Source: Leptolinea sp. UBA5366
GTDB lineage: Bacteria; Chloroflexota; Anaerolineae; Anaerolineales; Anaerolineaceae
Direction: 5' to 3'
Assembly: GCA_002407845.1 (NCBI GenBank)
Contig: DHPK01000010.1
Span: 119,986-161,755, forward strand
DNA: 41,770 bases
Below the pieces are notes generated by a model, which was not told the DNA's origin, ran no database searches, and worked only from the letters and a program-made list of their open reading frames with translations. Below are positions 7,245 to 15,120 of the stretch, one piece after another. How positions within the stretch are numbered: position 1 is the first letter of the stretch; each line of letters starts with the position of its first letter. Made by a program: the position numbers and the translations under genes.

Positions 7245-8708
7245 ATGAGCAAGCGAAAATTGGGCTGGATAATTGATCCGCTACAGGAAGCAGAAAATCC
7301 ATTGCTGACATGGCTGTGGTGCGGCTTTTTATTCCTGTGCGGACTGATCCTATGGGGTGTGTTGCTGAACTTTGGCGAAATCCCGTTTGATTTTCACGAC
7401 TGGGCAGAGGTGAACGCGCCGCGCATTGCCTTTTTGCAGGATGCGATCCGAAAAGGTGTGCTGCCGCTGCACATGGCGGATGCCAGCGCGCTGCGAGGTG
7501 TTACGGATCGCTACATGGCGCTGCCGGATGTGATTTTGAGTCCACAGGTGCTGCTGCTCAAATGGCTGGATGTCGGGGATTTTATTCTGGTTCACACCTG
7601 GCTTCTATTCGCCCTCGGCTTTTGGGGGCTCTACCGCCTGAAAAAGATGGCAGGTCTGTCGCTGCTCACTTTTAGCTGGCTGTTTCTGCTGTTCAACTTC
7701 AATGGTCATCTTGTCTCGCACTACGCAGTCGGGCACGTCACTTGGGGCGGTACCTTTCTCTTCTCCTGGTTTATCTATCTAGTGATGAAATTGTTGAACG
7801 GCGATCACAGCTGGCGCTGGGTTGCTCAAATCTCATTTCTGTTGTTTTTCATCTTCCTGCAGGGTTCCTTCCATCAATTTGTCTGGTGCCTGCTTTTCTT
7901 GGGCGTTTTGGCGCTGACCGGCGTTCGGAATTTCTTCAGCGTCCTCAAGGCCGGAGCCGCCGCCTGCCTGCTGTCACTGGTGCGCATCGTGCCGCCAGCG
8001 TTGCAGATGGGCTCGTTCGATGATGAATTTTTAGGCGGATTTTCATCCCTTCGGCAGCTGTTCGACGCATTCGTGCGCATCATTCCGCCTGCCGATTCGC
8101 TCAACCCTGAGGCGACAGGCAGCTTTCTGGGCTGGTGGGAGTTCGACGCTTACTTAGGGTACGCCGGCGCTGCAGCGCTGATCGTTTTCGGAATTGTCTG
8201 GCTAGCGGCTCGTGACAAAAAAAGCGGGTTTCCGGCAGTCCTGCTGCCGGTTGCTGTCATCGCCCTCTTTTCTGTCAGCAAGTTTTATGAGTGGTTTCGG
8301 CTGATCCCGATTCCGCTCTTTACAGGCGAACGGGTCAGCTCTAGAATGCTGATCCTGCCGCTGGTCTTTGGATTCTTTTTCGCCGCAGCCGGCATGCAGA
8401 ATGCTCTGAACAGCCGGAGGAAACCCCTGTTTTCAGCGGTCATTGCGATCCTGACGCTGATCACGGCGGACGAGCTCTGGCAGCACCTGTCTGTCTGGCA
8501 GGTGACGAACGCTTTTCAATCGTTTCCGTATACCTATACGGACCTGTCGATCAAGACAGTGAATAACCACGCTGATCCGCAATACACATCCGGATTGTTG
8601 ATCGGCTTGAGCGTCACGGTTCTGACCGCGCTGGTTTTGCTGCTGCTGGTTTGGCGGGAGGCGCGGCAAAAGAATGCCGGGACGGATCTGACGCCGCAGA
8701 ATGAATGA
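7245..8708 (+). CDS. Polytopic membrane protein, GT-C-like, function unknown
   Basis: A 487-residue protein with about ten to twelve hydrophobic helices, the first near residues 22-44 and the last near 445-470. A first outer loop contains FDFHDWAEVNAPR, an acidic stretch in the place where GT-C glycosyltransferases carry catalytic acids, and a later NGHLVSHYAVGH segment precedes further helices. This suggests a membrane sugar or lipid transferase of the GT-C/YfhO kind, but no family was firmly recognised. It starts at an ATG with no ribosome-binding site just after a strong promoter. The asparaginase gene follows 25 bp downstream on the same strand and has its own ribosome-binding site. Confidence 0.72.
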   Translation: MSKRKLGWIIDPLQEAENPLLTWLWCGFLFLCGLILWGVLLNFGEIPFDFHDWAEVNAPRIAFLQDAIRKGVLPLHMADASALRGVTDRYMALPDVILSPQVLLLKWLDVGDFILVHTWLLFALGFWGLYRLKKMAGLSLLTFSWLFLLFNFNGHLVSHYAVGHVTWGGTFLFSWFIYLVMKLLNGDHSWRWVAQISFLLFFIFLQGSFHQFVWCLLFLGVLALTGVRNFFSVLKAGAAACLLSLVRIVPPALQMGSFDDEFLGGFSSLRQLFDAFVRIIPPADSLNPEATGSFLGWWEFDAYLGYAGAAALIVFGIVWLAARDKKSGFPAVLLPVAVIALFSVSKFYEWFRLIPIPLFTGERVSSRMLILPLVFGFFFAAAGMQNALNSRRKPLFSAVIAILTLITADELWQHLSVWQVTNAFQSFPYTYTDLSIKTVNNHADPQYTSGLLIGLSVTVLTALVLLLLVWREARQKNAGTDLTPQNE

Positions 8709-8733
8709 ATAAATAATAAGGAGAGGTGCCGCA

Positions 8734-9744
8734 ATGCCGAGTCATCAGCCGCTTTTTTACGAACGCCGAAATGAGACAATCGATAATATCCATATGGGAT
8801 ACGTCTGCATTGTCGATGAAAACTCAAACCTGATCTATCATCTGGGCGATCCGGGGGAATATGTTTTTTACCGCTCCGCTTCGAAACCGATCCAGGCGCT
8901 GCCGGTTATCCTGCGCAACCTTGATCAGAAGTATGGCATCACCGAAGAAGAGAGCGTCGTCTTTTCGGCTTCTCATTCGGGTGAGCCTTATTTTGTTGAA
9001 AAATTGACGTCAATTTTTGAGAAAACCGGTTTGACCGAAGAGATGATGATCATGAAGCCGACTTACCCGCTTGACTCAAAGTCGGCTTTTGAGCTGAAAA
9101 AAGATGGAAGACCGCCGCGAAAAATCTATCATAATTGTGCCGGCAAACATATCGCGACAATGCTTCTGCAGCGTGAACTGGGCGGAAAATTGTCAGATTA
9201 TTGGCTGGAAGATTCTCCTGCACAAATTGAAATCAAACGCGCGGTGATGACGCTGAGCGAGACGGAGCCTGCCACAACTCGATTGGGCGTCGATGGCTGC
9301 GGCGTACCGGTTTTTGCGGTTGGAATTAAACAGATCGCCGTCGGATATAAAAATTTGGCAGCGCTTGACACGATTCCGGATCAGGGTCTTCAAGACACAG
9401 CCCGGCGTTACCTGCCGCGAATTCACAAATATCCGCATATGATCCGCGGCACCGATAAACTCTGCACGCTGCTGAATCAGGATCCGAACATCATTTCCAA
9501 AGGCGGCGCTGCCGGCGTTTATGGGCTCGGGCTCAAGCGCGAAAGGCTCGGAATTTCGTTCAAAGTCACCAGCGGGGAGGATTATATCTGGCCGCTGATT
9601 TTGAAAGTCATTTTTGAGCAGCTCGGCGGTCAGCGGCCGGAGACTTTGGCAATGCTCGATCGGCTTTGCCCGGAAACCGTTCTGAACGACAACGACTTTG
9701 TGGTGGGGCGTTATGAATCGCTGATCAGTCTGAGATCTGGGTAA
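8734..9744 (+). CDS. Rhizobium-type (ReAV-like) L-asparaginase
   Basis: A 336-residue asparaginase of the Rhizobium etli class, unrelated in fold to E. coli AnsA/AnsB and closer to serine beta-lactamase-like enzymes. It would hydrolyse L-asparagine to aspartate and ammonia in the cytoplasm. Residues of the R. etli enzyme, as recalled, appear at the same numbers: Ser48 and Lys51 in RSASK, Ser80 in SASHSGE, Cys135 and Lys138 in HNCAGKH, and Cys189 in VDGCG. The start is set by GGAGAGG 7-8 nt upstream. No signal peptide is seen. It follows the membrane-protein gene closely and probably shares its transcript. Bacterial members are sometimes annotated only as asparaginase II. Confidence 0.9.
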   Translation: MPSHQPLFYERRNETIDNIHMGYVCIVDENSNLIYHLGDPGEYVFYRSASKPIQALPVILRNLDQKYGITEEESVVFSASHSGEPYFVEKLTSIFEKTGLTEEMMIMKPTYPLDSKSAFELKKDGRPPRKIYHNCAGKHIATMLLQRELGGKLSDYWLEDSPAQIEIKRAVMTLSETEPATTRLGVDGCGVPVFAVGIKQIAVGYKNLAALDTIPDQGLQDTARRYLPRIHKYPHMIRGTDKLCTLLNQDPNIISKGGAAGVYGLGLKRERLGISFKVTSGEDYIWPLILKVIFEQLGGQRPETLAMLDRLCPETVLNDNDFVVGRYESLISLRSG

Positions 9745-9826
9745 ATCTCTGCACAGATTTTAATTATTAATACATTTCTAACGAACGTTAAGGGGCTCGC
9801 CAGCGTATATCAGATAGGAATTCTGG

Positions 9827-9832
9827 TACAAT
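9827..9832 (+). promoter_or_regulatory. Extended -10 promoter of clpC
   Basis: TGGTACAAT (9824-9832) is an extended -10 element, which can work without a good -35. It gives a leader of about 80 nt before the clpC ATG. A short palindrome TAACG-AA-CGTTA (9779-9790) lies about 36 bp upstream of the -10, where a regulator could sit. Confidence 0.5.
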
Positions 9833-9885
9833 TCGGCAGGTTGGCAAGGCTGTTTTTACGCCTGTTTGCATAAAAAATAATACCT

Positions 9886-9900
9886 GATTGCTCAGCAATC
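9886..9900 (+). promoter_or_regulatory. Palindrome in the clpC leader
   Basis: A perfect inverted repeat, GATTGCT-C-AGCAATC, lies 22 bp before the clpC start codon and inside the predicted leader. It does not match the CtsR, HrcA/CIRCE or HspR/HAIR operators as I know them. It could be an operator for an unknown regulator or a small leader hairpin near the ribosome-binding region. Confidence 0.4.
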
Positions 9901-9922
9901 GTGAAAAGAATCTGAGAGACTT

Positions 9923-12457
9923 ATGGCAGGAATAGATCGATTTACACAAAGAGCAAGGCGCGTTCTGAGCCTGGCTCACCAGGAAGCGGATAAAAATCAG
10001 GACGCAATGATCGGAACCGAGCATATCCTGATCGGATTGCTGCTGGTTGACGGTTCAACTGCGGGAAAGGTGCTCTATGACCTTGACCTGAAGGTTGACG
10101 TTGTCCGCGAAGTTATTTCAAAAATGGAGAAAAAGACGGAAAGCGAGGCTGATTCAGCCAGTGACCCTGCAAAGGATGAGATGCTTTCCGATGAAGTTCA
10201 AGATATTTTACGGCGTGCAGTCATTGAGGCGACTCGGAATGGGCAGGTTTACGTCAGTACCGAGCATTTGCTGCTGGCGCTGATCGACACGAAAGACTCC
10301 GCTGCGGTTGCTGTGCTGCGCCGGCTGGGAATCAGCCCGGAGCAAATCAGGAAGCAGCTCAAACGCGTTATGGAAGAGGGCAATGTGCAGCCCGATGCGA
10401 AGAGTGACCCTGCGCGCACCCGGAGCGAACGCAAGCCGAAGACAGAAAAGAAATCATCCGAATCTCCGCTGATCGACCAGCTGGCAATCGACCTGACCGC
10501 CAAAGCTGCGGCTGGAAAGCTTGATCCGGTCATCGGACGAGAAAACGAAATTGCACGCGTGATTCAAATTTTGGCGCGCCGAACGAAGAATAATCCGGCA
10601 TTGGTCGGCGAACCGGGTGTCGGAAAGACGGCGATTGTCGAAGGACTGGCACAAATGATCGTTGAAGGCAACGTGCCAGCTCAGCTGCTTAACAAGCGCG
10701 TGCTGCAGTTGGACGTCGGTTCGATGGTTGCCGGAACGATGTACCGCGGTCAGTTTGAAGACCGCATGAAACGGGTCATTGAAGAACTGAAAAACAGTAA
10801 AGCGATTCTCTTTATTGATGAAATTCATATGCTGGTTGGCGCCGGATCCTCCGGTTCAGCGGTTGACGCTGCGAACATCCTTAAACCGGCGTTGTCGCGC
10901 GGGGAAGTTCAGGTTGTCGGCGCAACAACTTCTGATGAATATCGCAAGAATATTGAAAGCGATGCCGCGTTGGAACGGCGTTTCCAGCAAATTCTGGTCA
11001 ATGAACCCTCGGCCGATGAAACAGTGCAGATTCTGAAGGGTCTGCGCCCGCGCTATGAAGATCACCACCAGCTGGTCATTTCTGACGAAGCGGTTGAAGC
11101 CGCGGTCAAACTTTCGGTGCGCTATGTGTCCGAGCGGTTTTTGCCCGACAAGGCGATTGACCTGATTGACGAGGCATCTTCCCGCGTGCGCATGTACAAG
11201 AGTCCGCTGGCAAATAAAACCAATCATTTGATGGCAGCGCTGCGCGAGACGCGCAAAGAAGCGCTCGAAGCGGTCGAAGCAAATGAAAACGAACTGGCAA
11301 AGAAGCTGCAGGATAAATGCATAGAGATAGAAGAAAAGATCGAAGAGATCGGCAAAGAATGGAATCGCGAAGATGCACCGGTGGTTGTCGCCAATGACAT
11401 CGCAGAGGTAGTCTCGATGTGGACAGGCGTGCCCGTGATGCAGATGGCTGAAGAGGAATCCGAACGGCTGCTCAAAATGGAAGCGGAGCTCGGGAAAATG
11501 ATCATCGGTCAGGACGAAGCGATTGCTGAAATTTCTCATGCCATTCGACGGTCGCGATCCGGATTGAAAGACCCGAGCCGGCCGATCGGTTCCTTCCTGT
11601 TTCTCGGTCCGACCGGGATTGGGAAGACAGAACTGACAAAAGCGTTGGCAAAATATATGTTCGGCAACGAAGAAGCGCTGATCCAGCTGGACATGTCTGA
11701 ATTTATGGAACGGCATTCTGTCAGCCGACTGACCGGCGCGCCTCCAGGATATGTCGGTTATGATGAAGCCGGGCAGCTGACCGAAGCGATTCGGCGCCGT
11801 CCCTATTCAATTGTCGTGTTTGATGAACTGGATAAAGCAAATCCTGAAGTTCATAACATGCTGCTGCAAATCATGGAAGAGGGACGTCTGTCAGACGCCC
11901 GCGGCAAACAGGTCGATTTCCGCAATGCGATCATCGTCATGACTTCGAATATTGGCGCAGATGTGATCCGCCGTCAGAATAACATCGGTTTCGCATTGAG
12001 CAAGGATAAAGAGACCGAAGAAAAAGACAATTACGAGGATATGCGTAAGAAATTGATGGATCAGCTGAAGAAAGCTTTCAAGCCTGAATTCCTGAACCGT
12101 CTTGATAATGTTGTGGTGTTCCGCATGCTGAATCTTGAAGACATGCAGCAGATCACCGAGCTTGAGATCAACAAAGTAAACGAGCGGCTCAAGGAGCGTG
12201 AGATCACCCTTTCGCTCAATGAAGGCGCGCTTGAGAAGCTGACGCGGGACGGATATGATCCGGAGATGGGCGCGCGGCCGCTGCGGCGCGTGATCCAGCA
12301 AAAACTTGAAGATCCGATCTCGGATGCGATTCTCGCCAAAGAGTTCGTCGCTGGTGACACCGTCCTGATCACGCTGGACGAGAATAATGAACTGATGTTC
12401 CGGAAGCAGACTGAAAACCGTAAACAGGAACCGGTTTCGGAAGACTCACGCAACTAA
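9923..12457 (+). CDS. clpC: ATP-dependent Clp protease ATP-binding subunit ClpC
   Basis: An 844-residue Hsp100/AAA+ unfoldase that feeds substrates to the ClpP peptidase in the cytoplasm. Two Clp-N repeats occupy about residues 1-72 and 85-150, followed by a charged linker (155-185). AAA-1 has Walker A GEPGVGKT (229-236) and Walker B LFIDE (near 296-300). A coiled-coil middle domain (about 425-480) is the ClpC type, shorter than in ClpB. AAA-2 has Walker A GPTGIGKT (562-569) and Walker B VVFDELDK (near 631-638). An IGF tripeptide at 688-690 is the expected ClpP-docking loop. Length is usual for ClpC. No ctsR, mcsA or mcsB lies nearby, so control must differ from Bacillus. The ribosome-binding site (GAGAG) is weak. 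Confidence 0.96.
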   Translation: MAGIDRFTQRARRVLSLAHQEADKNQDAMIGTEHILIGLLLVDGSTAGKVLYDLDLKVDVVREVISKMEKKTESEADSASDPAKDEMLSDEVQDILRRAVIEATRNGQVYVSTEHLLLALIDTKDSAAVAVLRRLGISPEQIRKQLKRVMEEGNVQPDAKSDPARTRSERKPKTEKKSSESPLIDQLAIDLTAKAAAGKLDPVIGRENEIARVIQILARRTKNNPALVGEPGVGKTAIVEGLAQMIVEGNVPAQLLNKRVLQLDVGSMVAGTMYRGQFEDRMKRVIEELKNSKAILFIDEIHMLVGAGSSGSAVDAANILKPALSRGEVQVVGATTSDEYRKNIESDAALERRFQQILVNEPSADETVQILKGLRPRYEDHHQLVISDEAVEAAVKLSVRYVSERFLPDKAIDLIDEASSRVRMYKSPLANKTNHLMAALRETRKEALEAVEANENELAKKLQDKCIEIEEKIEEIGKEWNREDAPVVVANDIAEVVSMWTGVPVMQMAEEESERLLKMEAELGKMIIGQDEAIAEISHAIRRSRSGLKDPSRPIGSFLFLGPTGIGKTELTKALAKYMFGNEEALIQLDMSEFMERHSVSRLTGAPPGYVGYDEAGQLTEAIRRRPYSIVVFDELDKANPEVHNMLLQIMEEGRLSDARGKQVDFRNAIIVMTSNIGADVIRRQNNIGFALSKDKETEEKDNYEDMRKKLMDQLKKAFKPEFLNRLDNVVVFRMLNLEDMQQITELEINKVNERLKEREITLSLNEGALEKLTRDGYDPEMGARPLRRVIQQKLEDPISDAILAKEFVAGDTVLITLDENNELMFRKQTENRKQEPVSEDSRN

Positions 12458-12468
12458 TCTGAAAAGGA

Positions 12469-12497
12469 ACGGGGAGCTTATCGCTCCCCGTTTTTTT
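12469..12497 (+). terminator. Rho-independent terminator of clpC
   Basis: A perfect 9-bp stem ACGGGGAGC/GCTCCCCGT with a 5-nt loop (TTATC) is followed by seven T residues, 11 nt after the clpC stop. Confidence 0.93.
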
Positions 12498-12549
12498 ATA
12501 TCTGAATCCAGTCAAAGAATGGTTTTTTGGTTCGAAGCTGGAATAATTC

Positions 12550-13053
12550 CTACTGCACGGTGATTTCAACCGAAAGTGTATTGCCAAACGATCGGTTGGT
12601 ATCGCTGAAAGCTTTCCACAGCGATTGATAGGTTCCCGGTTCGGTCGGTGCGGTGAATTCGACGACGAATTTCCCCTTTTTTCCAACGGCAACTTCTGCA
12701 ATCGGAACGACACTCGGGGCGCCCAACTGGTCGCCTGAAACAAATCGCAGTTTGTACCCCATGACCCAATCGCAGGTGCCGTAATTCATGACTTCCCATT
12801 CCTTGAGAAACTTTTCACCGGCTTGCACAATGGTTCCGTCCGAATAATTAACAGTATCCAAGACGATAAAGGAGTTAACGCATTGCGAGACGTTCTGCTC
12901 AACAGGCCGCGTGGCGACGATGCGGGTCGGCAGCGGCGCGGTCGGCACGGGTGAGGGGACGGCTGTCGGTTCCTGTGTGCAGCTGATCGCGAACAGACAC
13001 ATGCCGAGGAGGATCAAAAGACGCTTGAGATTCACTGCTTTTTCCATTCCCAT
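12550..13053 (-). CDS. Lipoprotein with NBR1-like Ig domain
   Basis: A 167-residue predicted lipoprotein. A signal peptide ends in the lipobox LFAISC (Cys near residue 25), followed by a Pro/Thr-rich linker (about 28-50) and one Ig-like domain (about 60-167) with the W-E-V-M-N-Y-G-T-C-D-W pattern of the NBR1/Next-to-BRCA1 Ig family (FW domain). In bacteria these domains occur on surface proteins; their ligand is generally unknown. It overlaps the 3' end of surE. The start is uncertain: ATG at 13053, ATG at 13047, or GTG at 13038, which would give a 4-nt GTGA overlap with the surE stop. All give the same mature protein. It converges on clpC. Confidence 0.82.
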   Translation of the reverse strand: MGMEKAVNLKRLLILLGMCLFAISCTQEPTAVPSPVPTAPLPTRIVATRPVEQNVSQCVNSFIVLDTVNYSDGTIVQAGEKFLKEWEVMNYGTCDWVMGYKLRFVSGDQLGAPSVVPIAEVAVGKKGKFVVEFTAPTEPGTYQSLWKAFSDTNRSFGNTLSVEITVQ

Positions 13054-13817
13054 TTTTTTAATGGATCGATTAAATCATACGCGGTCAGATCAAGTGTTAA
13101 GGGGGTGATGCTCACATTTCCGCGTGTCAGTTCGCCGCAGTCAGTCCCTTGTTCCTGATCTCCGTGCGGCATTTCACCGCCAAACCAATAGTAAGGGCGG
13201 CCGAACGGATCAACATTGCGGATCAGCTCATCGCGGTAAATCCGTTCTCCGCTGTGCGTCACAATATATTCGGGCTGATCCTTTTTAACTGAATAAGGCA
13301 AGTTGACGTTCAGAATTGTAAATGGGGGCAGCGTGTTTTCCTGCAAGGTGCTGATGATATTGAGAATGATCGGTTCAGCAGCAGAAAAATCGATCTCTTT
13401 TGCTTTAATATGCCCAGCGTCGAGCGAAAAAGCGATGCCCTGCATTTCCCAAATTGTTGCCTCCAACGCGCTGGTCACCGTTCCTGAATAGGTGATGTCG
13501 CGGCTGACATTGGCAGTCGGGTTGATGCCTGAAAGCACCAGATCAACTTTTTTATTCAGAAAGCCCAAGCCGGCGAGCGCGGTGCAGTCTGACGGACCGC
13601 CGTCCGTCGCATAGGCTGGGATGTCCAAAGGAAAAGCAACCGGCTCGACGCGCAGCGGGCGTCCCAATGCTTTCTGGTGACCCGATGCGGACCAGTTTTT
13701 ATCCGGGGCGATCACGGTGACGCTGCCGATTTTCGCAGCTGCTTTTGCCAGTGCCAGAATACCGGGTGCGGTGATTCCATCATCATTGGTCACAACAATT
13801 TCTAAATTTTTCTTCAT
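13032..13817 (-). CDS. surE: 5'/3'-nucleotidase SurE
   Basis: A 261-residue SurE-family nucleotidase, which removes phosphate from nucleoside 5'- and 3'-monophosphates using a divalent metal. The metal-binding TNDDG motif is at residues 10-14 and the conserved APDKNWSASGH segment at about 38-48. SGINPTANVS and the YSGTVTSALEA block that follow are hallmark SurE sequences. The length is usual. The start is supported by GAGGAACGC directly upstream of the ATG. It is the first gene of a two-gene unit with the Ig-domain lipoprotein, whose start overlaps its end. Confidence 0.95.
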   Translation of the reverse strand: MKKNLEIVVTNDDGITAPGILALAKAAAKIGSVTVIAPDKNWSASGHQKALGRPLRVEPVAFPLDIPAYATDGGPSDCTALAGLGFLNKKVDLVLSGINPTANVSRDITYSGTVTSALEATIWEMQGIAFSLDAGHIKAKEIDFSAAEPIILNIISTLQENTLPPFTILNVNLPYSVKKDQPEYIVTHSGERIYRDELIRNVDPFGRPYYWFGGEMPHGDQEQGTDCGELTRGNVSITPLTLDLTAYDLIDPLKKWEWKKQ

Positions 13818-14098
13818 GCGTTCCTCATAACAGACTTTATACCTCTATTATTTTACCAACAGCCTGTGCTGAATCTGGTCTCTTCGTCAGATTCAGGCAT
13901 TTTGAGGCAGTCAAAGGCATCGTTACGACTGATTAACTGGATGTTAATTCAGTCTATGAGTTCAACTACGCTTAGTTGAATGTTTTCCTTGCTGAGGGTA
14001 TCGAGCATGTAGAGTTTGAAATGATAGACCCTGGATAAACCTTGCCGAACTCTTATTTCCACGTATGCATTCAAAAATTTCGGTCAGCAGCGTGCCAA
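13818..14098. other. Gene-free, hairpin-rich gap with a possible gene remnant
   Basis: This gap upstream of surE holds three consecutive inverted repeats: CTGAATCTG/CAGATTCAG (13869-13896, 10-nt loop); GACTGA-TTAAC/GTTAA-TTCAGTC with one bulge (13926-13953); and TTCAACTA/TAGTTGAA (13961-13980, 4-nt loop). On the minus strand, 14083 down to 13949 reads open for 44 codons and ends in a stop, with protein-like composition (for example RVYHFKLYMLDTLSKENIQ) but no convincing start codon or ribosome-binding site. It may be the tail of a decayed gene. No family was recognised. Confidence 0.4.
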
Positions 14099-14134
14099 TA
14101 AAAAAACACTCCGATAATAAATCGGAGTGTTTTT
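14099..14134 (-). terminator. Terminator of the phosphofructokinase-aldolase operon
   Basis: A perfect 12-bp stem AAACACTCCGAT/ATCGGAGTGTTT with a 5-nt loop lies 17 nt past the aldolase stop. On the minus strand it ends in a run of T residues. It also has T residues on the plus strand, so it could work both ways. Confidence 0.92.
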
Positions 14135-14150
14135 GCGTCTATCAGGATCG

Positions 14151-15101
14151 TTATTTTGCGAGGAATGCGCGAACGCTTTCCAGCTGACCAGCGGAACCGA
14201 GTTTTTCGTTCTTGCCGGCGATGAATTTTGCATATTCATCCATGAACAGTTTGCCGATCGGGCGGAAGTCAAAAACTTCCGGATGATCGCGGAAATATTC
14301 GCGGTGGACACGGGTCCAGACCAATCTTCCGTCCGTATCGATGTTGATCTTCGTCACACCAAGTTCGGCTGCTCGTTTGAACTGATCAGCGTCAACGCCT
14401 TTCGCGCCTTTCAGGCTGCCGCCGGCCGCGTTAATGCGTTCGACTTCATCCTGCGGGACGGAGCTTGAGCCGTGCATGACCAGCGGGAATCCGGGGACGC
14501 GCTTCTGAATTTCAGCCAGCACGTCGAAATGCAGAGATTGGCTGCCGCTGAATTTGAAGGCGCCGTGGCTAGTTCCGATTGCGACTGCGAGGGAATCAAC
14601 GTTTGTCTTTTCAACAAATTCTTTGACAGAATCGGGATCGGTCAGTTTTGCGTCCGCTTCGCTGACGGAGACATGCTCTTCAACGCCGCCGAGTTTTCCG
14701 AGTTCAGCTTCGACTACCAAACCTTTTGCATGTGCCGCATCGACAACGCGTTTGGTGGTTGCGACGTTCTCCTCAAACGATAATGCGGAGGCGTCAATCA
14801 TGACCGAGCTGTAAAAGCCGCTGTTGATGCAGTCATAGCAGGTTTCTTCATCGCCATGATCCAGGTGAACCGCGAAAATTGCTTCCGGGAACATTTCGTC
14901 TGCGCTGCGGATTAGCCCTTCCAGCATGATTGTGCTGGTATAGTTGCGGGCGCCTTTTGAAATCTGGATGATGAACGGAGCCTTGCTGTCAAGGTTCCCC
15001 TTGAACAGACCGACGATCTGTTCTGCGTTGTTGATGTTGTAAGCACCGATTGCGTACTTACCATAAGCATGTTCAAATAACTTTTTTGTTGTAACGATCA
15101 T
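14151..15101 (-). CDS. fba: Class II fructose-bisphosphate aldolase
   Basis: A 316-residue zinc-dependent class II aldolase that splits fructose 1,6-bisphosphate into glyceraldehyde 3-phosphate and dihydroxyacetone phosphate. The catalytic region VHLDHGD is near residue 80. The VEAELGKLGG segment (near 130) and HGSSSVP loop (near 210) supply zinc and phosphate ligands, and TKINIDTD follows near 255. The start has a strong ribosome-binding site (GGGAGG, 7 nt). It lies 19 nt after the phosphofructokinase stop, and the pair catalyses consecutive steps of glycolysis. A strong terminator follows. Confidence 0.96.
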   Translation of the reverse strand: MIVTTKKLFEHAYGKYAIGAYNINNAEQIVGLFKGNLDSKAPFIIQISKGARNYTSTIMLEGLIRSADEMFPEAIFAVHLDHGDEETCYDCINSGFYSSVMIDASALSFEENVATTKRVVDAAHAKGLVVEAELGKLGGVEEHVSVSEADAKLTDPDSVKEFVEKTNVDSLAVAIGTSHGAFKFSGSQSLHFDVLAEIQKRVPGFPLVMHGSSSVPQDEVERINAAGGSLKGAKGVDADQFKRAAELGVTKINIDTDGRLVWTRVHREYFRDHPEVFDFRPIGKLFMDEYAKFIAGKNEKLGSAGQLESVRAFLAK

Positions 15102-15120
15102 ATTAATCCTCCCAGATTAA

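Noticed and set aside
9745..9775. Hairpin AAATCT/AGATTT after the asparaginase gene as a terminator
   Set aside because: The stem is only six AT-rich pairs and the T-run that follows is broken (TTTTAATTATTAAT), so it is too weak to call.
14039..14098. An insertion sequence end in the gap before surE
   Set aside because: Inverted repeats are present, but no target duplication, transposase frame or second matching end was found. Kept only as a possible remnant.
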